Positions 33,185 through 42,585 of a DNA stretch of 64,000 nt are shown in pieces. Within the stretch, counting starts at the first letter, position 1, and every line of letters starts with the position of its first letter. Below the pieces are notes generated by a model that did no database searches, was not told where the DNA came from, and worked only from the letters and a program-made list of their open reading frames with translations. Origin of the DNA: Sporosarcina cascadiensis (GTDB lineage Bacteria; Bacillota; Bacilli; Bacillales_A; Planococcaceae). Made by a program: the position numbers and the translations under genes. The stretch covers positions 124,001-188,000 of the forward strand of contig NZ_WHVV01000005.1 of NCBI RefSeq assembly GCF_009650995.1, read 5' to 3'.

Positions 33185-34092
33185 TGCCGGCAATTTCAAT
33201 GAAAAATGTAACGAAAAAGTACCGCTCACTGACTATACTGGACCAAGTCAGCCTGAATATTCGGCAAAACGTCATAACAGGCGTAGTCGGACGAAATGGA
33301 GCGGGCAAGACGACATTAATGAAGATGATTGCAGGATACACGAAAGAAACGGGAGGCGAGCTGCGAGTTTTCGGGGAGCGTCCGTTCAACAGTCTCTCGG
33401 TTTCGTCAAATATGATTTTCATAGATGACATGATGAATTTCCCGGATGCACTGACACTGGGCGATATTTTAATAGAGTGCGAGCGCTTCTATGCTAATTG
33501 GGACGGTGAATTGGCAAAACGGCTGCTGGAATACTTTTATTTGCCGCTGACGTTGAAGCATCGGATTTTATCGAAAGGTAAGCGGAGCACATTCAATGCG
33601 GTAGTTGGAATTGCCGCGCGGTGTCCGCTGACGATGTTCGATGAGCCGATCACCGGGATGGATTCGGCTGCACGCCGGGATTTCTACCGCGCGTTGCTGA
33701 AGGATTATATTGCGCATCCGCGGACAATTTTATTATCGAGCCATCATGTAGAGGAAATGGAAGACTTGTTGGAGGATGTGCTGCTGATTGACGGAAAAGG
33801 GGTAGGCTTTCACGGTCCGATCATTGAGCTGCAAGAGAAGTTTTTGTCACTGCAGGGGAAATTGGACATGCTGGAAGCCCATGCGAACCGCCACGCAGTC
33901 ATTCACCGATCAACAGCCGGTCCACTGACGGAATGGATTGTGGATAATGAGCATACCGAATCGGAAATTGACGAACTGAAGCAGGCAGGCATCCGAGTCA
34001 CGCCGGTTTCAGCGAGTAATGCCTATTTAGCAATGACCGGACAGACGAGAGGAGGGGTCGATGATGTTTTCAACGCAATGGAGCGTGCATGA
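33184..34092 (+). CDS. ABC transporter ATPase (YtrB-like)
   Basis: ATPase of 302 residues. Walker A GRNGAGKTT near residue 38 and Walker B 'LTMFDEP' are good, the H-loop is LLSSHH, but the signature is LSKGKRS instead of LSGGQ, as in other YtrB-type subunits. The C-terminal 90 residues form an extra domain. Overlaps the regulator by one base and the permease by 32 bp. Confidence 0.88.
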   Translation: MPAISMKNVTKKYRSLTILDQVSLNIRQNVITGVVGRNGAGKTTLMKMIAGYTKETGGELRVFGERPFNSLSVSSNMIFIDDMMNFPDALTLGDILIECERFYANWDGELAKRLLEYFYLPLTLKHRILSKGKRSTFNAVVGIAARCPLTMFDEPITGMDSAARRDFYRALLKDYIAHPRTILLSSHHVEEMEDLLEDVLLIDGKGVGFHGPIIELQEKFLSLQGKLDMLEAHANRHAVIHRSTAGPLTEWIVDNEHTESEIDELKQAGIRVTPVSASNAYLAMTGQTRGGVDDVFNAMERA

Positions 34093-34813
34093 GCTGGCGA
34101 AGCGTCAGTTTTTATTCAAACTGAATGCCAACGGACCGGCGTTTTCGATGCTGATCGTGCTGCAGATTATCGCGACCGTTTTTCTCGGCGGGGCATCGAC
34201 TTCGACGTCAGACTATGGAAGTGAGCCGTTCAGCTTAAGCTATACGACCGTATCGAATGACGGACAGGTCGGCCTGACGCTGTTTTGGGCATTGATTGTC
34301 GGGTTTTTGCTGACTTCAGCTGCTCAGCGCAATGAATCCTTTGTCTTTGTGACGAACCGGCTGACCTTTCAGCTGGCAAATTTCTATTTTTTCTGTACGG
34401 CTGCACTGCTTGGCGGCGTGACGACCGTGATGCTCGGCTCCGTGATGAAAATTATTACACTGGCAGGCGGCCATGCGGTCATTGAAACGGCAGGACTGTT
34501 TTCCGCTCCGCTGGAATTTTTCTTGCAAATTTTCGTCATGGCGTCCTATACACTGCTGCTCATGCTGGTCGGTTATACGCTCGGCACTTTCGTTCAATAC
34601 AGCCGTATTTTCATCATGCTGTTCGCGCTGATGTGGATTGGCTTCATGCAGTTTTCATTCTTTATGCTGGGCACTGATACAGACAGTCTGCTGCAGTTTT
34701 ACTATGCGGAGCCTTCTGTCTGGCTGTTTGCCTTAAAAGTACTGCTGTCTGCAGCGGCCCTGTTTGGTATAAGCTTTTGGGTGACGAATCGATTGGAGGT
34801 GCGGAACCCATGA
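34061..34813 (+). CDS. ABC transporter permease
   Basis: Membrane protein of 250 residues with six hydrophobic segments, no sequence motif that gives substrate. ATG 34061 lies within the ATPase reading region with GGAGG seven bases upstream. The last segment reaches the C-terminus. The operon layout (GntR-ATPase-permease) suggests a two-component ABC exporter or stress-sensing system induced by envelope-active compounds. Confidence 0.75.
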   Translation: MMFSTQWSVHELAKRQFLFKLNANGPAFSMLIVLQIIATVFLGGASTSTSDYGSEPFSLSYTTVSNDGQVGLTLFWALIVGFLLTSAAQRNESFVFVTNRLTFQLANFYFFCTAALLGGVTTVMLGSVMKIITLAGGHAVIETAGLFSAPLEFFLQIFVMASYTLLLMLVGYTLGTFVQYSRIFIMLFALMWIGFMQFSFFMLGTDTDSLLQFYYAEPSVWLFALKVLLSAAALFGISFWVTNRLEVRNP

Positions 34814-35532
34814 TGATCTTTGCCATAGTTACGCCTATCTTGTTAGTCTTGGGCTTACTTACTATCATGATGACCGTGAAAAACATGGGACGTATCCAAA
34901 TTAAAAAGAACGTCCACCGCAAGCTGATCATCGGTTATCTGATCCTGCTGTTTATCGGGGTCATCACGGCAGAAATCATGACTTCTATGAATGATCAGGA
35001 ACCACCGCCGAAGATGCCAGAAAATGCTGCACAATTTGATCTGCGGTCTGCTATTGAGCAGGACGCAGCGATTCCTGAACGACTTGTGGCAGCGAGAAGG
35101 ACACATGAGGTGGACGGAATATTTGCGATTCCTGACTTATACAACGGAGCCTATATTCTGATCGAACGAACGCCCGGTGAAAGCAATATCATCGAAGAAA
35201 CCGTTTTTAAGCCGGAACTGTACGCAGGTTTTGACGTGTCAGACGGCTCATATTTTGATTTGACCGGTAAGCTGCAGATCGAACTGCCGGTATGGGACAG
35301 CCGCTCGATGCGTATTCCGAAACAGCCGGTAAATAAAATCCGCTACTCGATTTATCATGACTCGAATATGCTGACTCAATTCGGAAGCTCGCCCAGTACA
35401 AGTACAGGGATGGTATCGGGCACCGTGTTAGGGGGAATGACAATTTATTTACGCATTCCGGAATCCATTGAGCTGGATATTTCTGAAACTGAAGATGAAT
35501 TTGAATATGATCAGTATATCGAATTGCTGTAA
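34810..35532 (+). CDS. Membrane-anchored protein of unknown function in ytr-like operon
   Basis: Protein of 240 residues with two N-terminal helices (about 1-22 and 36-53, basic loop between) and an extracytoplasmic domain rich in beta strands. Not recognised as a known family. ATG 34810 overlaps the permease stop (ATGA) and has GGAGGTG eight bases upstream, so it is translationally coupled and probably works with the ABC system. The 'PPPKMPENAAQFDLR' linker follows the second helix. Confidence 0.7.
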   Translation: MMIFAIVTPILLVLGLLTIMMTVKNMGRIQIKKNVHRKLIIGYLILLFIGVITAEIMTSMNDQEPPPKMPENAAQFDLRSAIEQDAAIPERLVAARRTHEVDGIFAIPDLYNGAYILIERTPGESNIIEETVFKPELYAGFDVSDGSYFDLTGKLQIELPVWDSRSMRIPKQPVNKIRYSIYHDSNMLTQFGSSPSTSTGMVSGTVLGGMTIYLRIPESIELDISETEDEFEYDQYIELL

Positions 35533-35535
35533 AAT

Positions 35536-35576
35536 AAAAGCTATCTTGAAGTGAAAATACTTTCAAGCTAGCTTTT
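35536..35576 (+). terminator. Terminator of the ytr-like operon
   Basis: AAAAGCTA.CTTGAA / TTCAAG.TAGCTTTT stem with T-run just after the last stop codon. Confidence 0.85.
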
Positions 35577-35607
35577 TCAAACGCCGTTTTGATTAGTTCA
35601 GCACGGC

Positions 35608-35743
35608 AGCGCACCAAACAAGCAGCCAACCGTGCCAAAAAGCTTCACAAGCGAACCAAAGAAGGTGTGACCGCACCATTCATCAACAGAGGCGCACCAA
35701 ACTATGTATTGAACGAGCCAAACCATGCTTTCACCGCACCTTT
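35608..35743 (+). repeat. 21-bp-period array B (GCACCAAA family)
   Basis: Seven units with cores AGCGCACCAAA, ACCGTGCCAAA, AGCGAACCAAA, ACCGCACCATT, GGCGCACCAAA, AACGAGCCAAA, ACCGCACCTTT. All steps are 21 bp except one of 20 bp between units 3 and 4. Lies between convergent genes, bracketed by their two terminators. Confidence 0.88.
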
Positions 35744-35770
35744 CCTTCAGGCTCAGCATAAAAAGTGCAT

Positions 35771-35818
35771 AAAAAGACTGTCAGCAGCTCAGAAAATGAG
35801 CTTGCCGACAGTCTTTTT
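35771..35818 (-). terminator. Terminator of the DDAH-like gene
   Basis: Long stem AAAAAGACTGTC...GCTC / GAGC...GACAGTCTTTTT ending at the gene's stop; usable in both directions. Confidence 0.9.
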
Positions 35819-35823
35819 AAATA

Positions 35824-36675
35824 TTATCCGCGTTCCACAGGCATCGAGCAGCATCTGAATGAGCCGCCCGATTTGATAATTTCCGAAAAGTCGACTTCAA
35901 TCACTTGAAATCCATTGGCACGCAGCTTAGCATTCACTTTTGCATTCTGCGGAAGACTGAAAACTTTGCCGTTGCCGATCGACAACACGTTGGTGCCTAG
36001 AGAGAACTGCTCATCCGCTTCGACTTCGATCAATTCGAATGAAGTCGCCAGTTCGTCGAAGGTCTCCTGGTCGAAAGCCGGCTTGAAAATCAATGCTTTT
36101 TCAGATGAAAGAATATTAAATACACAGTCCAAGTGCAGATAGCGCCCGTCAAACGGGATACGCTTGACGGTATACTCAGGAAGCTTCTGTTCTAAATGGC
36201 GTACTGCTTTTGACGATGTCCTGCTGCTGATGCCGACATAGATAGTGTCGCGGTCGACAATTACATCGCCGCCTTCCATCCGGTCTGCAGCAGACTGATA
36301 GGTGATATCTTCTTCCGACAGCCATTCCTTCAGCGGCCCTTCCTCTCCTTTGCGGATATCTGCCGCCAGACCGGCAACAAACACTTCATTGCCAATCGTA
36401 AAGCCGATGTCCCGCGTGAATACCTGCTCCGGAAATTCCTCAGATGCGGGAAGGGTGATTACGTCCACTCCATTTTCCTTCAACAGTTTCTCAAACTGCG
36501 CATGCTGTTTCATGGCGCGTGTCTTGTCGATATTCTCGTCCAGATATTGTTTCTGCACTTCATTGATTACTTCGTCAATTGCCATAAATTCTGGGGGACA
36601 TAAAATGACCCGGCGTAATGTATCATATTCTGTCATGCATTTTATAGTTGAAGTTTTTTGTAGTTGAGCTCCCAA
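35824..36675 (-). CDS. Dimethylarginine dimethylaminohydrolase-like protein (YkgA-like)
   Basis: Pentein-fold amidinohydrolase of about 283 residues. Visible: 'STIKCMTEYDTLRRVILCPP' start region, FTRDIGF, EGGDV, catalytic His in 'YLHLDCVFN' and the catalytic Cys in the C-terminal 'GGSFRCCSMPVER'. Bacillus YkgA is the nearest well-known type; members release citrulline from methylarginine or act on related guanidino compounds. Start is uncertain: GGGAGG ten bases before TTG 36675 favours it; ATG 36693 and ATG 36636 lack a ribosome site. Confidence 0.83.
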   Translation of the reverse strand: MGAQLQKTSTIKCMTEYDTLRRVILCPPEFMAIDEVINEVQKQYLDENIDKTRAMKQHAQFEKLLKENGVDVITLPASEEFPEQVFTRDIGFTIGNEVFVAGLAADIRKGEEGPLKEWLSEEDITYQSAADRMEGGDVIVDRDTIYVGISSRTSSKAVRHLEQKLPEYTVKRIPFDGRYLHLDCVFNILSSEKALIFKPAFDQETFDELATSFELIEVEADEQFSLGTNVLSIGNGKVFSLPQNAKVNAKLRANGFQVIEVDFSEIIKSGGSFRCCSMPVERG

Positions 36676-36893
36676 TATTCGTGCGCCTCCCATTTTTGAA
36701 AGTACATTTACCAATTCCCTTTTCTTCGTTATAACAAACCTGTTTATTAGAATTAATGTAAAATTTAGCATTTGGTTAGCAGCGGACGACTGATGATAAG
36801 CCAAATTGCTATAAAGTTGAACGGGGATATTTTCACTTCCTGTATGGTAAAATACATTCTATCTGAGTGTTTTGCTGAAAGGTGAGTGACAGG

Positions 36894-37556
36894 ATGACTT
36901 CTTTGCAGACGGATATTACTTTCTTAACCGAAGACCAGCTGCCCGAAATTACAGCGCTGCAGGAGAAAGTGATTGCGGTACTGGAAAAGCCGGAATTTCT
37001 GCAGCCTTTAACAGAGGAAGAACTTCTGAATATTTTGCGGGGGAACGGCATGATGGCTGGAGCTTATGCAGATGGTCAGCTAATCGCGTTCAGGGCAATG
37101 CTCGATCCGGGAAATGAGGAGGAACATTTAGGAGCGGATGTTGGTATTCCTAATGAAGAGCTGTCCGGCGTCCTGTATTCTGAGGTTTCATGTGTAGATC
37201 CAAAATTCAGAGGAAATGGGCTGCAGACCACGCTCGGTAAATGGCTGATGGAACGGATCAATACGAAACGCTATCGTTATATTTGTTCAACGGTTGCGCC
37301 GTTTAATATACCAAGTCTGAAAGATAAGTTTGCACTTGGTTTGCGGATCTCTGCGTTAAAAGTGAAGTATGGACACAAGTTGCGCTATATCCTATCTGCA
37401 GATGCAGAAGCACCCGTTCAATTTGCTGCTCCCTCTGAAGAACGTTCTGTCTTGATGGGCGACAGTGTACAGCAACAGCAACTATTGGCTGAAGGATGGA
37501 CCAGCGGACAGATAAAACAGCAGGATGGCAACTGGCATGTCGTATACGTGAAATAA
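36894..37556 (+). CDS. GNAT-family N-acetyltransferase
   Basis: Protein of 220 residues with a GNAT domain. Acetyl-CoA loop 'DPKFRGNGLQTTLGKWLM' near residues 103-120 (R/Q-x-x-G-x-G/A form). ATG 36894 has AAGGTGA eight bases upstream, better than GTG 36882. Acceptor unknown. Monocistronic, divergent from the DDAH-like gene; a weak hairpin and T-run follow at about 37568-37600. Confidence 0.8.
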   Translation: MTSLQTDITFLTEDQLPEITALQEKVIAVLEKPEFLQPLTEEELLNILRGNGMMAGAYADGQLIAFRAMLDPGNEEEHLGADVGIPNEELSGVLYSEVSCVDPKFRGNGLQTTLGKWLMERINTKRYRYICSTVAPFNIPSLKDKFALGLRISALKVKYGHKLRYILSADAEAPVQFAAPSEERSVLMGDSVQQQQLLAEGWTSGQIKQQDGNWHVVYVK

Positions 37557-37696
37557 TAAGGGATGACATAAGGCTATGCGTTAAAAATGCATGGTCTTTT
37601 TTTGCGTTTTTTTATTGGACGGGCATTCATATAGTGCAGCACTTCGTAATATATATAAGCTGAACTACTATTATGTAACGCTAAGGAGTGTCAGCA

Positions 37697-39310
37697 GTGA
37701 AAGGGAAAATGATACCGCTATTTATACTTTGTCTGCTGGTCGGCATATTGTCGGCTTGTGGAAATAAAAAAGCAACTACTGTAAAAGAAGATGATAAAGC
37801 GGATGAGCAAACACGCAAGGATGAATTAGTACTTGCGATAGGAAGCGAGCCGGAGGACGGTTTTGATCCGATTACCGGCTGGGGTCGTTATGGTTCTCCT
37901 CTATTTCAGAGTACCTTATTATCTTATGATGAAAACTTTCAACTGGTTGGTGACTTAGCGACCGACTATTCTTTAAGTGAAGATAGTCTGGAATGGCAAG
38001 TGAAGATTAGGCAGAATATTCAATTCTCAGATGGAGAAGCTGTACGGGCAGATGATGTGGTATTTACATTTTCTGAAGCCAAGAACAGTAACTCAGTCAT
38101 TGATCTCAGCAATTTAGAGAGCATTCATGCTTCAGATGACAACACAGTAATATTTACATTAAAACAGCCTGATTCAACATTTATTGCTCACTTAGCAAGT
38201 ATAGGAATTGTTCCGCAACATGCGTATAACGAAAAATATCATGAAAAGCCTATAGGATCAGGTCCTTATCAATTGGTGGAGTGGAATCGTGGTCAGCAAT
38301 TGATTGTGGAGAAAAATCCTTATTATTATGGAAATGAATCATTTTTCAAACGCCTGACTTTCCTTTTCACTGAAGCAGATGCCGCGTATGCTGCTGCACA
38401 GGCAGGACAAGTAGACGTAGCAGTCGTTCAGCCTCGTCTGGCCGATAAGAAAGTCGATGGGATGAAGTTGGTTGAGTTGGAGAGTGTGGACAATCGGGGA
38501 ATAGTGTTCCCTTATGTGCCCTCTGGTCAAGTAAATGACAATGGAGATCCCATCGGAAATGACGTCACGTCGGACCCTCTCATAAGGAAAGCAATCAACA
38601 TTGCTGTGAATCGTAAAGAGCTTGTGGAAAATGTGCTGGAAGGGTACGGCACTCCCGCTTATTCAGTGGCGGATCAGCTGCCCTGGTGGAATCCGGATAC
38701 CGCTTTTGAAGACGGAAATTTGGATGAGGCTGCAAATATGCTCGATGAGGCCGGCTGGCAAATGAATTCGAACGGAGTGCGTGAAAAGGATGGAATTCCA
38801 GCAAGTTTTACACTGCTGTATGCCACTGGTGATGAACAGCGGCAATCATTGGCGATGGCGTTTGCCAGTATGATGCAACCGCTCGGTATCGAAGTGGAAA
38901 CAGCAGGGAAAAGCTGGAACGATTTAGAACGCCTCATGCATTCGCACCCTGTTTTGTTCGGATGGGGAAGCCATACTCCTCTTGAAATGTATCACCTATA
39001 TAGTACAAGTACTACTGGCAAAGGCTACTACAATCCAAACTACTATTCAAATAAAAAAGTAGATGAATACATGGAGAAAGCAATCCATGCCAATTCACCT
39101 GAAGAAGCAAATGAATATTGGAAAAAAGCACAATGGGATGGGGAGATTGGATTTTCAGTAGCAGGGGATGCACCATGGGCTTGGTTAGTGAATGTAGAAC
39201 ATTTATATGTAATTCGTGAAGACTTAGAGATTGGCAGGCAAAAGATTCAGCCTCATGGTCATGGCTGGCCGATGACAGACTTCATTCAGAACTGGCGGTT
39301 AATCGAGTAA
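37697..39310 (+). CDS. nikA: Nickel/peptide ABC transporter binding lipoprotein NikA-like
   Basis: SBP_bac_5 (DppA/NikA) lipoprotein of about 537 residues. Lipobox LSAC near residue 20, family region 'GRYGSPLFQSTLLSYDENFQLVGDLATDYSLSEDSLEWQ', 'GSGPYQLVEWNRGQQL', and a histidine-containing C-terminus 'QPHGHGWPMTDF'. GTG 37697 follows AAGGAG by eight bases. It starts a five-gene NikABCDE-type operon 5.5 kb upstream of urease. Nickel (perhaps with a metallophore) is inferred from that context; peptide specificity cannot be excluded by sequence alone. Confidence 0.82.
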   Translation: MKGKMIPLFILCLLVGILSACGNKKATTVKEDDKADEQTRKDELVLAIGSEPEDGFDPITGWGRYGSPLFQSTLLSYDENFQLVGDLATDYSLSEDSLEWQVKIRQNIQFSDGEAVRADDVVFTFSEAKNSNSVIDLSNLESIHASDDNTVIFTLKQPDSTFIAHLASIGIVPQHAYNEKYHEKPIGSGPYQLVEWNRGQQLIVEKNPYYYGNESFFKRLTFLFTEADAAYAAAQAGQVDVAVVQPRLADKKVDGMKLVELESVDNRGIVFPYVPSGQVNDNGDPIGNDVTSDPLIRKAINIAVNRKELVENVLEGYGTPAYSVADQLPWWNPDTAFEDGNLDEAANMLDEAGWQMNSNGVREKDGIPASFTLLYATGDEQRQSLAMAFASMMQPLGIEVETAGKSWNDLERLMHSHPVLFGWGSHTPLEMYHLYSTSTTGKGYYNPNYYSNKKVDEYMEKAIHANSPEEANEYWKKAQWDGEIGFSVAGDAPWAWLVNVEHLYVIREDLEIGRQKIQPHGHGWPMTDFIQNWRLIE

Positions 39311-39325
39311 GGAGACTGATGGATT

Positions 39326-40315
39326 ATGCGGACTATGAAATTATGCAAGGTCATACTGCGAAAGTGTTTGCGGCTCGGCCTGTTGCTCATAGGCGTGAGT
39401 CTGTTATCATTCATGCTCGTAAAAAGTTCTCCGATTGATCCAGTAAGAGCCTATGTCGGGGCAGATATGATGACAGTCAGCCCTGAACAGTTGGAAAGAA
39501 TCTCTTCTTATTGGGGATTGGGGCAAAATCCGCTGACGCAATTTGGCCATTGGCTGAGAGCCGTTCTCCAAGGTGACTTGGGGACCTCAACGATTTATCG
39601 GGCGTCTGTCGCAGATTTGATAGCGGAACGGTTTGGAGCCACTCTTTTACTGACAGGCGGAGCATGGATACTGTCAGGTGTGCTGGGATTTCTGCTGGGT
39701 GTGTTTTCCGGTCTGAATCCCGATACATTCATCGATAGGACGGTTCGCTTATATTGCTACGTGCTGGCTTCTTCACCAGGATTTTGGATTGGTTTGCTGT
39801 TCTTACTGTTCTTCGCCGTTCATCTCGGCTGGTTTCCAGTTGGTCTTGGAACACCTGCGGGCTTGCTTTCTGCCGAAGTGACATGGATGGACCGTCTGCA
39901 TCATGTGATGTTGCCCATTGCTACATTGAGTATTTTAGGCGTAGCGAATGTTGCTTTGCATACGAGAGAAAAGGTTATTGAAATCTATCAGCAGCCATTT
40001 ATTCAATTTGCCAGGGCGAAAGGAATAAACGGACTGAAGTTATTCCGCCTTCATGGGTTTCGCAGTGTCCTCCTGCCTGCAGTTTCCATGCATTTTGCTT
40101 CATTTGGTGAAATTTTTGGCGGTGCCATAGTGGCTGAGCAAGTATTTTCTTATCCCGGAATTGGTCAGGCGCTGGTAGAGGCGGGATTAGGAGGAGATAT
40201 ACCTTTGCTGCTCGGTATGGTTCTCGTCAGTGCGCTGTTTGTATTTGTCGGGAACTTACTGGCAGATATTTTATATGTGGCGGTTGATCCCCGATTGAGA
40301 AAGGGGGCAGTTTAA
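39326..40315 (+). CDS. nikB: Nickel ABC transporter permease NikB-like
   Basis: Membrane permease of 329 residues, DppB/NikB type with six helices. 'DPVRAYVGADMMTVSPEQLERI' after helix 1, the EAA-like loop 'REKVIEIYQQPFIQFARAKGINGLKLF' and the following 'FGEIFGGAIVAEQVFSYPGIGQAL' are typical. 15 bp after nikA; the stop overlaps nikC by one base. Confidence 0.85.
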   Translation: MRTMKLCKVILRKCLRLGLLLIGVSLLSFMLVKSSPIDPVRAYVGADMMTVSPEQLERISSYWGLGQNPLTQFGHWLRAVLQGDLGTSTIYRASVADLIAERFGATLLLTGGAWILSGVLGFLLGVFSGLNPDTFIDRTVRLYCYVLASSPGFWIGLLFLLFFAVHLGWFPVGLGTPAGLLSAEVTWMDRLHHVMLPIATLSILGVANVALHTREKVIEIYQQPFIQFARAKGINGLKLFRLHGFRSVLLPAVSMHFASFGEIFGGAIVAEQVFSYPGIGQALVEAGLGGDIPLLLGMVLVSALFVFVGNLLADILYVAVDPRLRKGAV

Positions 40316-41166
40316 TGCAGGCCGGAAATGAAGCTGCTGCGCACGATTTGAAGCGCAGGCGAAGCGATAAGCGGTTAATCTGGCTGCCGTTAACTGCGCT
40401 GATTGCTCTTCTCGCTTTTGGAATTTATTCTAATGAGCAAGTGATGGTGAACTTACAGTTGCGGAATCAGGCGCCCGGTCTGACACATATTTTCGGGACC
40501 GACTGGCTGGGAAGAGATTTGTTTTTCCGGACAATGTCTGGATTAACGAGAAGTTTGACTATCGGATTAATTGCTGCCTTACTCAGTACGTTGTTAGCAG
40601 TTATATTCGGCATTCTGTCTTGGTGGCATACGAAAATAGATATGGTGATCGTGTGGCTGGCTGATTTACTATTGAGCCTGCCTCATTTAGTGATGTTGCT
40701 GTTACTGTCATTTGCAATGGGCGGGGGTATGAAAGGGCTGATCATCGGCCTGACGCTGACACACTGGCCCAAGCTCTACCGCCTATTACGCAGCGAGATT
40801 CTTCAAATCAATGAGTCGCCGTTTATTCATGTATCAAGGCAACTTGGCAAAACGAAATCCTGGATTGCAGGGAATCATTTATTGATCCTCCTGCTGCCGC
40901 AAATAGTGGTGGGGTTTGTGTTAATGTTTCCTCATGCAATTCTGCATGAAGCAGCAATCACTTTCCTAGGATTCGGACTGCCGCCGGAACAGCCTGCAAT
41001 CGGCAGCATTTTATCCGAGGCGATGGGCTTTTTGACAGCAGGTATTTGGTGGATGGCTTTATTCCCGGGTTTAATTTTACTGGCGACCGTGCTTTCTGTA
41101 GATTGGTATGGAAGGCTGCTTGGAAAGAAGTTACAAGTGAAGGGAGGCCATCATCATGGCGGTTGA
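40315..41166 (+). CDS. nikC: Nickel ABC transporter permease NikC-like
   Basis: Second permease, 283 residues, DppC/NikC type: 'HIFGTDWLGRDLFFRTMSGLTRSL' near residue 57, five or six helices, and the EAA loop 'RSEILQINESPFIHVSRQLGKTKSW'. Near the end 'HEAAITFLGFGLPPEQPAIGSIL' is standard for the family. Forms the channel with NikB. Overlaps the nikD start by 11 bp. Confidence 0.87.
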   Translation: MQAGNEAAAHDLKRRRSDKRLIWLPLTALIALLAFGIYSNEQVMVNLQLRNQAPGLTHIFGTDWLGRDLFFRTMSGLTRSLTIGLIAALLSTLLAVIFGILSWWHTKIDMVIVWLADLLLSLPHLVMLLLLSFAMGGGMKGLIIGLTLTHWPKLYRLLRSEILQINESPFIHVSRQLGKTKSWIAGNHLLILLLPQIVVGFVLMFPHAILHEAAITFLGFGLPPEQPAIGSILSEAMGFLTAGIWWMALFPGLILLATVLSVDWYGRLLGKKLQVKGGHHHGG

Positions 41167-41938
41167 ACAGCGCTCATCTCTTTTTGAAGTGCAGTCTTTG
41201 TCAATTGGTTTTGACAACTCGCTTGGCAAGCGCCAAGTATTAATTCACGATATAGATTTTACCATCGACTCTGGTGAAATCGTAGCTATAATCGGAGAAA
41301 GCGGATCGGGAAAAAGCTTGCTGGCACAGGCGTTTATTGGTCTATTGCCGAAGTCAGGGTTTTGGAGAGGGCGTATGCTTTTCAAGGGGGAAAAAGTTCA
41401 GTTTGAAGATCAACAGCGACTTCGTGGAAAGAGCATCTTTTTACTTCCTCAATCTGTAGAAGCACTAGATCCCTTTATGAAGGTTGGTAAGCAGATACAG
41501 ACTGTACTGAAAAAAGGAAGCAGACTGCAGACGGATTTGGATTTATTGGAAAAAGTAGGATTGCCGCCAGGGACTGACTCGCTGTACCCATTTGAATTGT
41601 CAGGTGGAATGGCTAGAAAGGTATTGGGTGCCATGGCGTTGGCAAGCGAAGCTGATTTGGTGATTGCGGACGAACCGACGCCCGGATTAGACGAAGAGTC
41701 GCTGCGCACCGTAGTCGGCCTCCTGAAACAGTTGTCTGCAGAAGGAAAGGGAATTGTACTCATTACGCATGATATTCGGATGGCTTTGCAAATTGCTGAT
41801 CGAATTGCCGTCTGTAAAGAGGGAAGGATTGTGGAGGTGGCAGCTGTCGAGGACTTTTCTAATCGAGGAGAAAGACTGCGGCATCCCTATTCCAAAGCTT
41901 TATGGAAGGCCCTTCCGGAAAATGCTTTCTCCACCTAA
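41156..41938 (+). CDS. nikD: Nickel ABC transporter ATPase NikD-like
   Basis: ATPase of 260 residues, OppD/NikD type. Walker A GESGSGKSL, Q-loop 'LLPQS', signature LSGGMARKV, Walker B LVIADEPT, H-loop 'LITHD'. The C-terminal oligopeptide/nickel extension is shortened. Start has GGGAGG eight bases upstream. It energises uptake with NikE. Confidence 0.87.
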   Translation: MAVEQRSSLFEVQSLSIGFDNSLGKRQVLIHDIDFTIDSGEIVAIIGESGSGKSLLAQAFIGLLPKSGFWRGRMLFKGEKVQFEDQQRLRGKSIFLLPQSVEALDPFMKVGKQIQTVLKKGSRLQTDLDLLEKVGLPPGTDSLYPFELSGGMARKVLGAMALASEADLVIADEPTPGLDEESLRTVVGLLKQLSAEGKGIVLITHDIRMALQIADRIAVCKEGRIVEVAAVEDFSNRGERLRHPYSKALWKALPENAFST

Positions 41939-41961
41939 TGAAAAGAAAGTCGGGTGTTTAC

Positions 41962-42585
41962 ATGCTGGAAGCAAAGAGCATCGGTTATGGTTACTCGGGC
42001 AGATGGGTATTTCGTAATCTCAATCTGCAAATCTCTGAGGGGGAAGTGGTTGGCTTATCTGGAAACAGCGGCTGCGGCAAAACGACAATGGCTAAGGTCT
42101 TGGCAGGATACATGGAACCTTCGGAAGGTGCCATTAAAGTGATGGAGAAAAGTATGGACAAGACCGCAACGGGAAGAGCACATCCCGTCCAATTAATTTG
42201 GCAGCACCCCGAGCAAACGGTCAATCCAACATGGAAGTTGTCTAAACTGCTTGAAGAGGCCGGGCATTCTGATAGTGATCTGATGGAACAGTTACATATC
42301 GATCCGCAATGGCTCTCCCGGTATCCGCATGAATTGTCGGCCGGACAGCTGCAGCGTTTCTGCTTGTTGCGGGCATTGCTTACAAATCCATCCTATGTTT
42401 TGGCGGATGAGGCAACGGCTATGCTGGATACTGTGACGCAGCTAGAACTTTGGAAGTTATTATTGAAGTTGGCGGAAGTTCGCGGAATCGGTATCTTGGC
42501 CATCAGCCATGATTCCTATTTACTTGATCGCATCAGCACACGCAGACTTCAGTTTTCAGAGCTTACTCAGCATATATTTTCATAA
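41962..42585 (+). CDS. nikE: Nickel ABC transporter ATPase NikE-like, short form
   Basis: Second ATPase, about 207 residues, shorter than the usual 230-270. Walker A GNSGCGKTT, Q-loop 'LIWQHPEQ', signature LSAGQLQRF, Walker B YVLADEAT (Ala for Pro) and H-loop 'AISHD' are present. ATG 41962 follows GGGTG by five bases; ATG 41938, which overlaps the nikD stop, would add eight residues. The missing C-terminal extension is common in Gram-positive NikE proteins. Last gene before an 850-bp repeat-rich gap. Confidence 0.82.
   Translation: MLEAKSIGYGYSGRWVFRNLNLQISEGEVVGLSGNSGCGKTTMAKVLAGYMEPSEGAIKVMEKSMDKTATGRAHPVQLIWQHPEQTVNPTWKLSKLLEEAGHSDSDLMEQLHIDPQWLSRYPHELSAGQLQRFCLLRALLTNPSYVLADEATAMLDTVTQLELWKLLLKLAEVRGIGILAISHDSYLLDRISTRRLQFSELTQHIFS

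Noticed and set aside
37557..37696. NikR-type operator before nikA
   Set aside because: Only short, imperfect AT-rich inverted repeats are seen.
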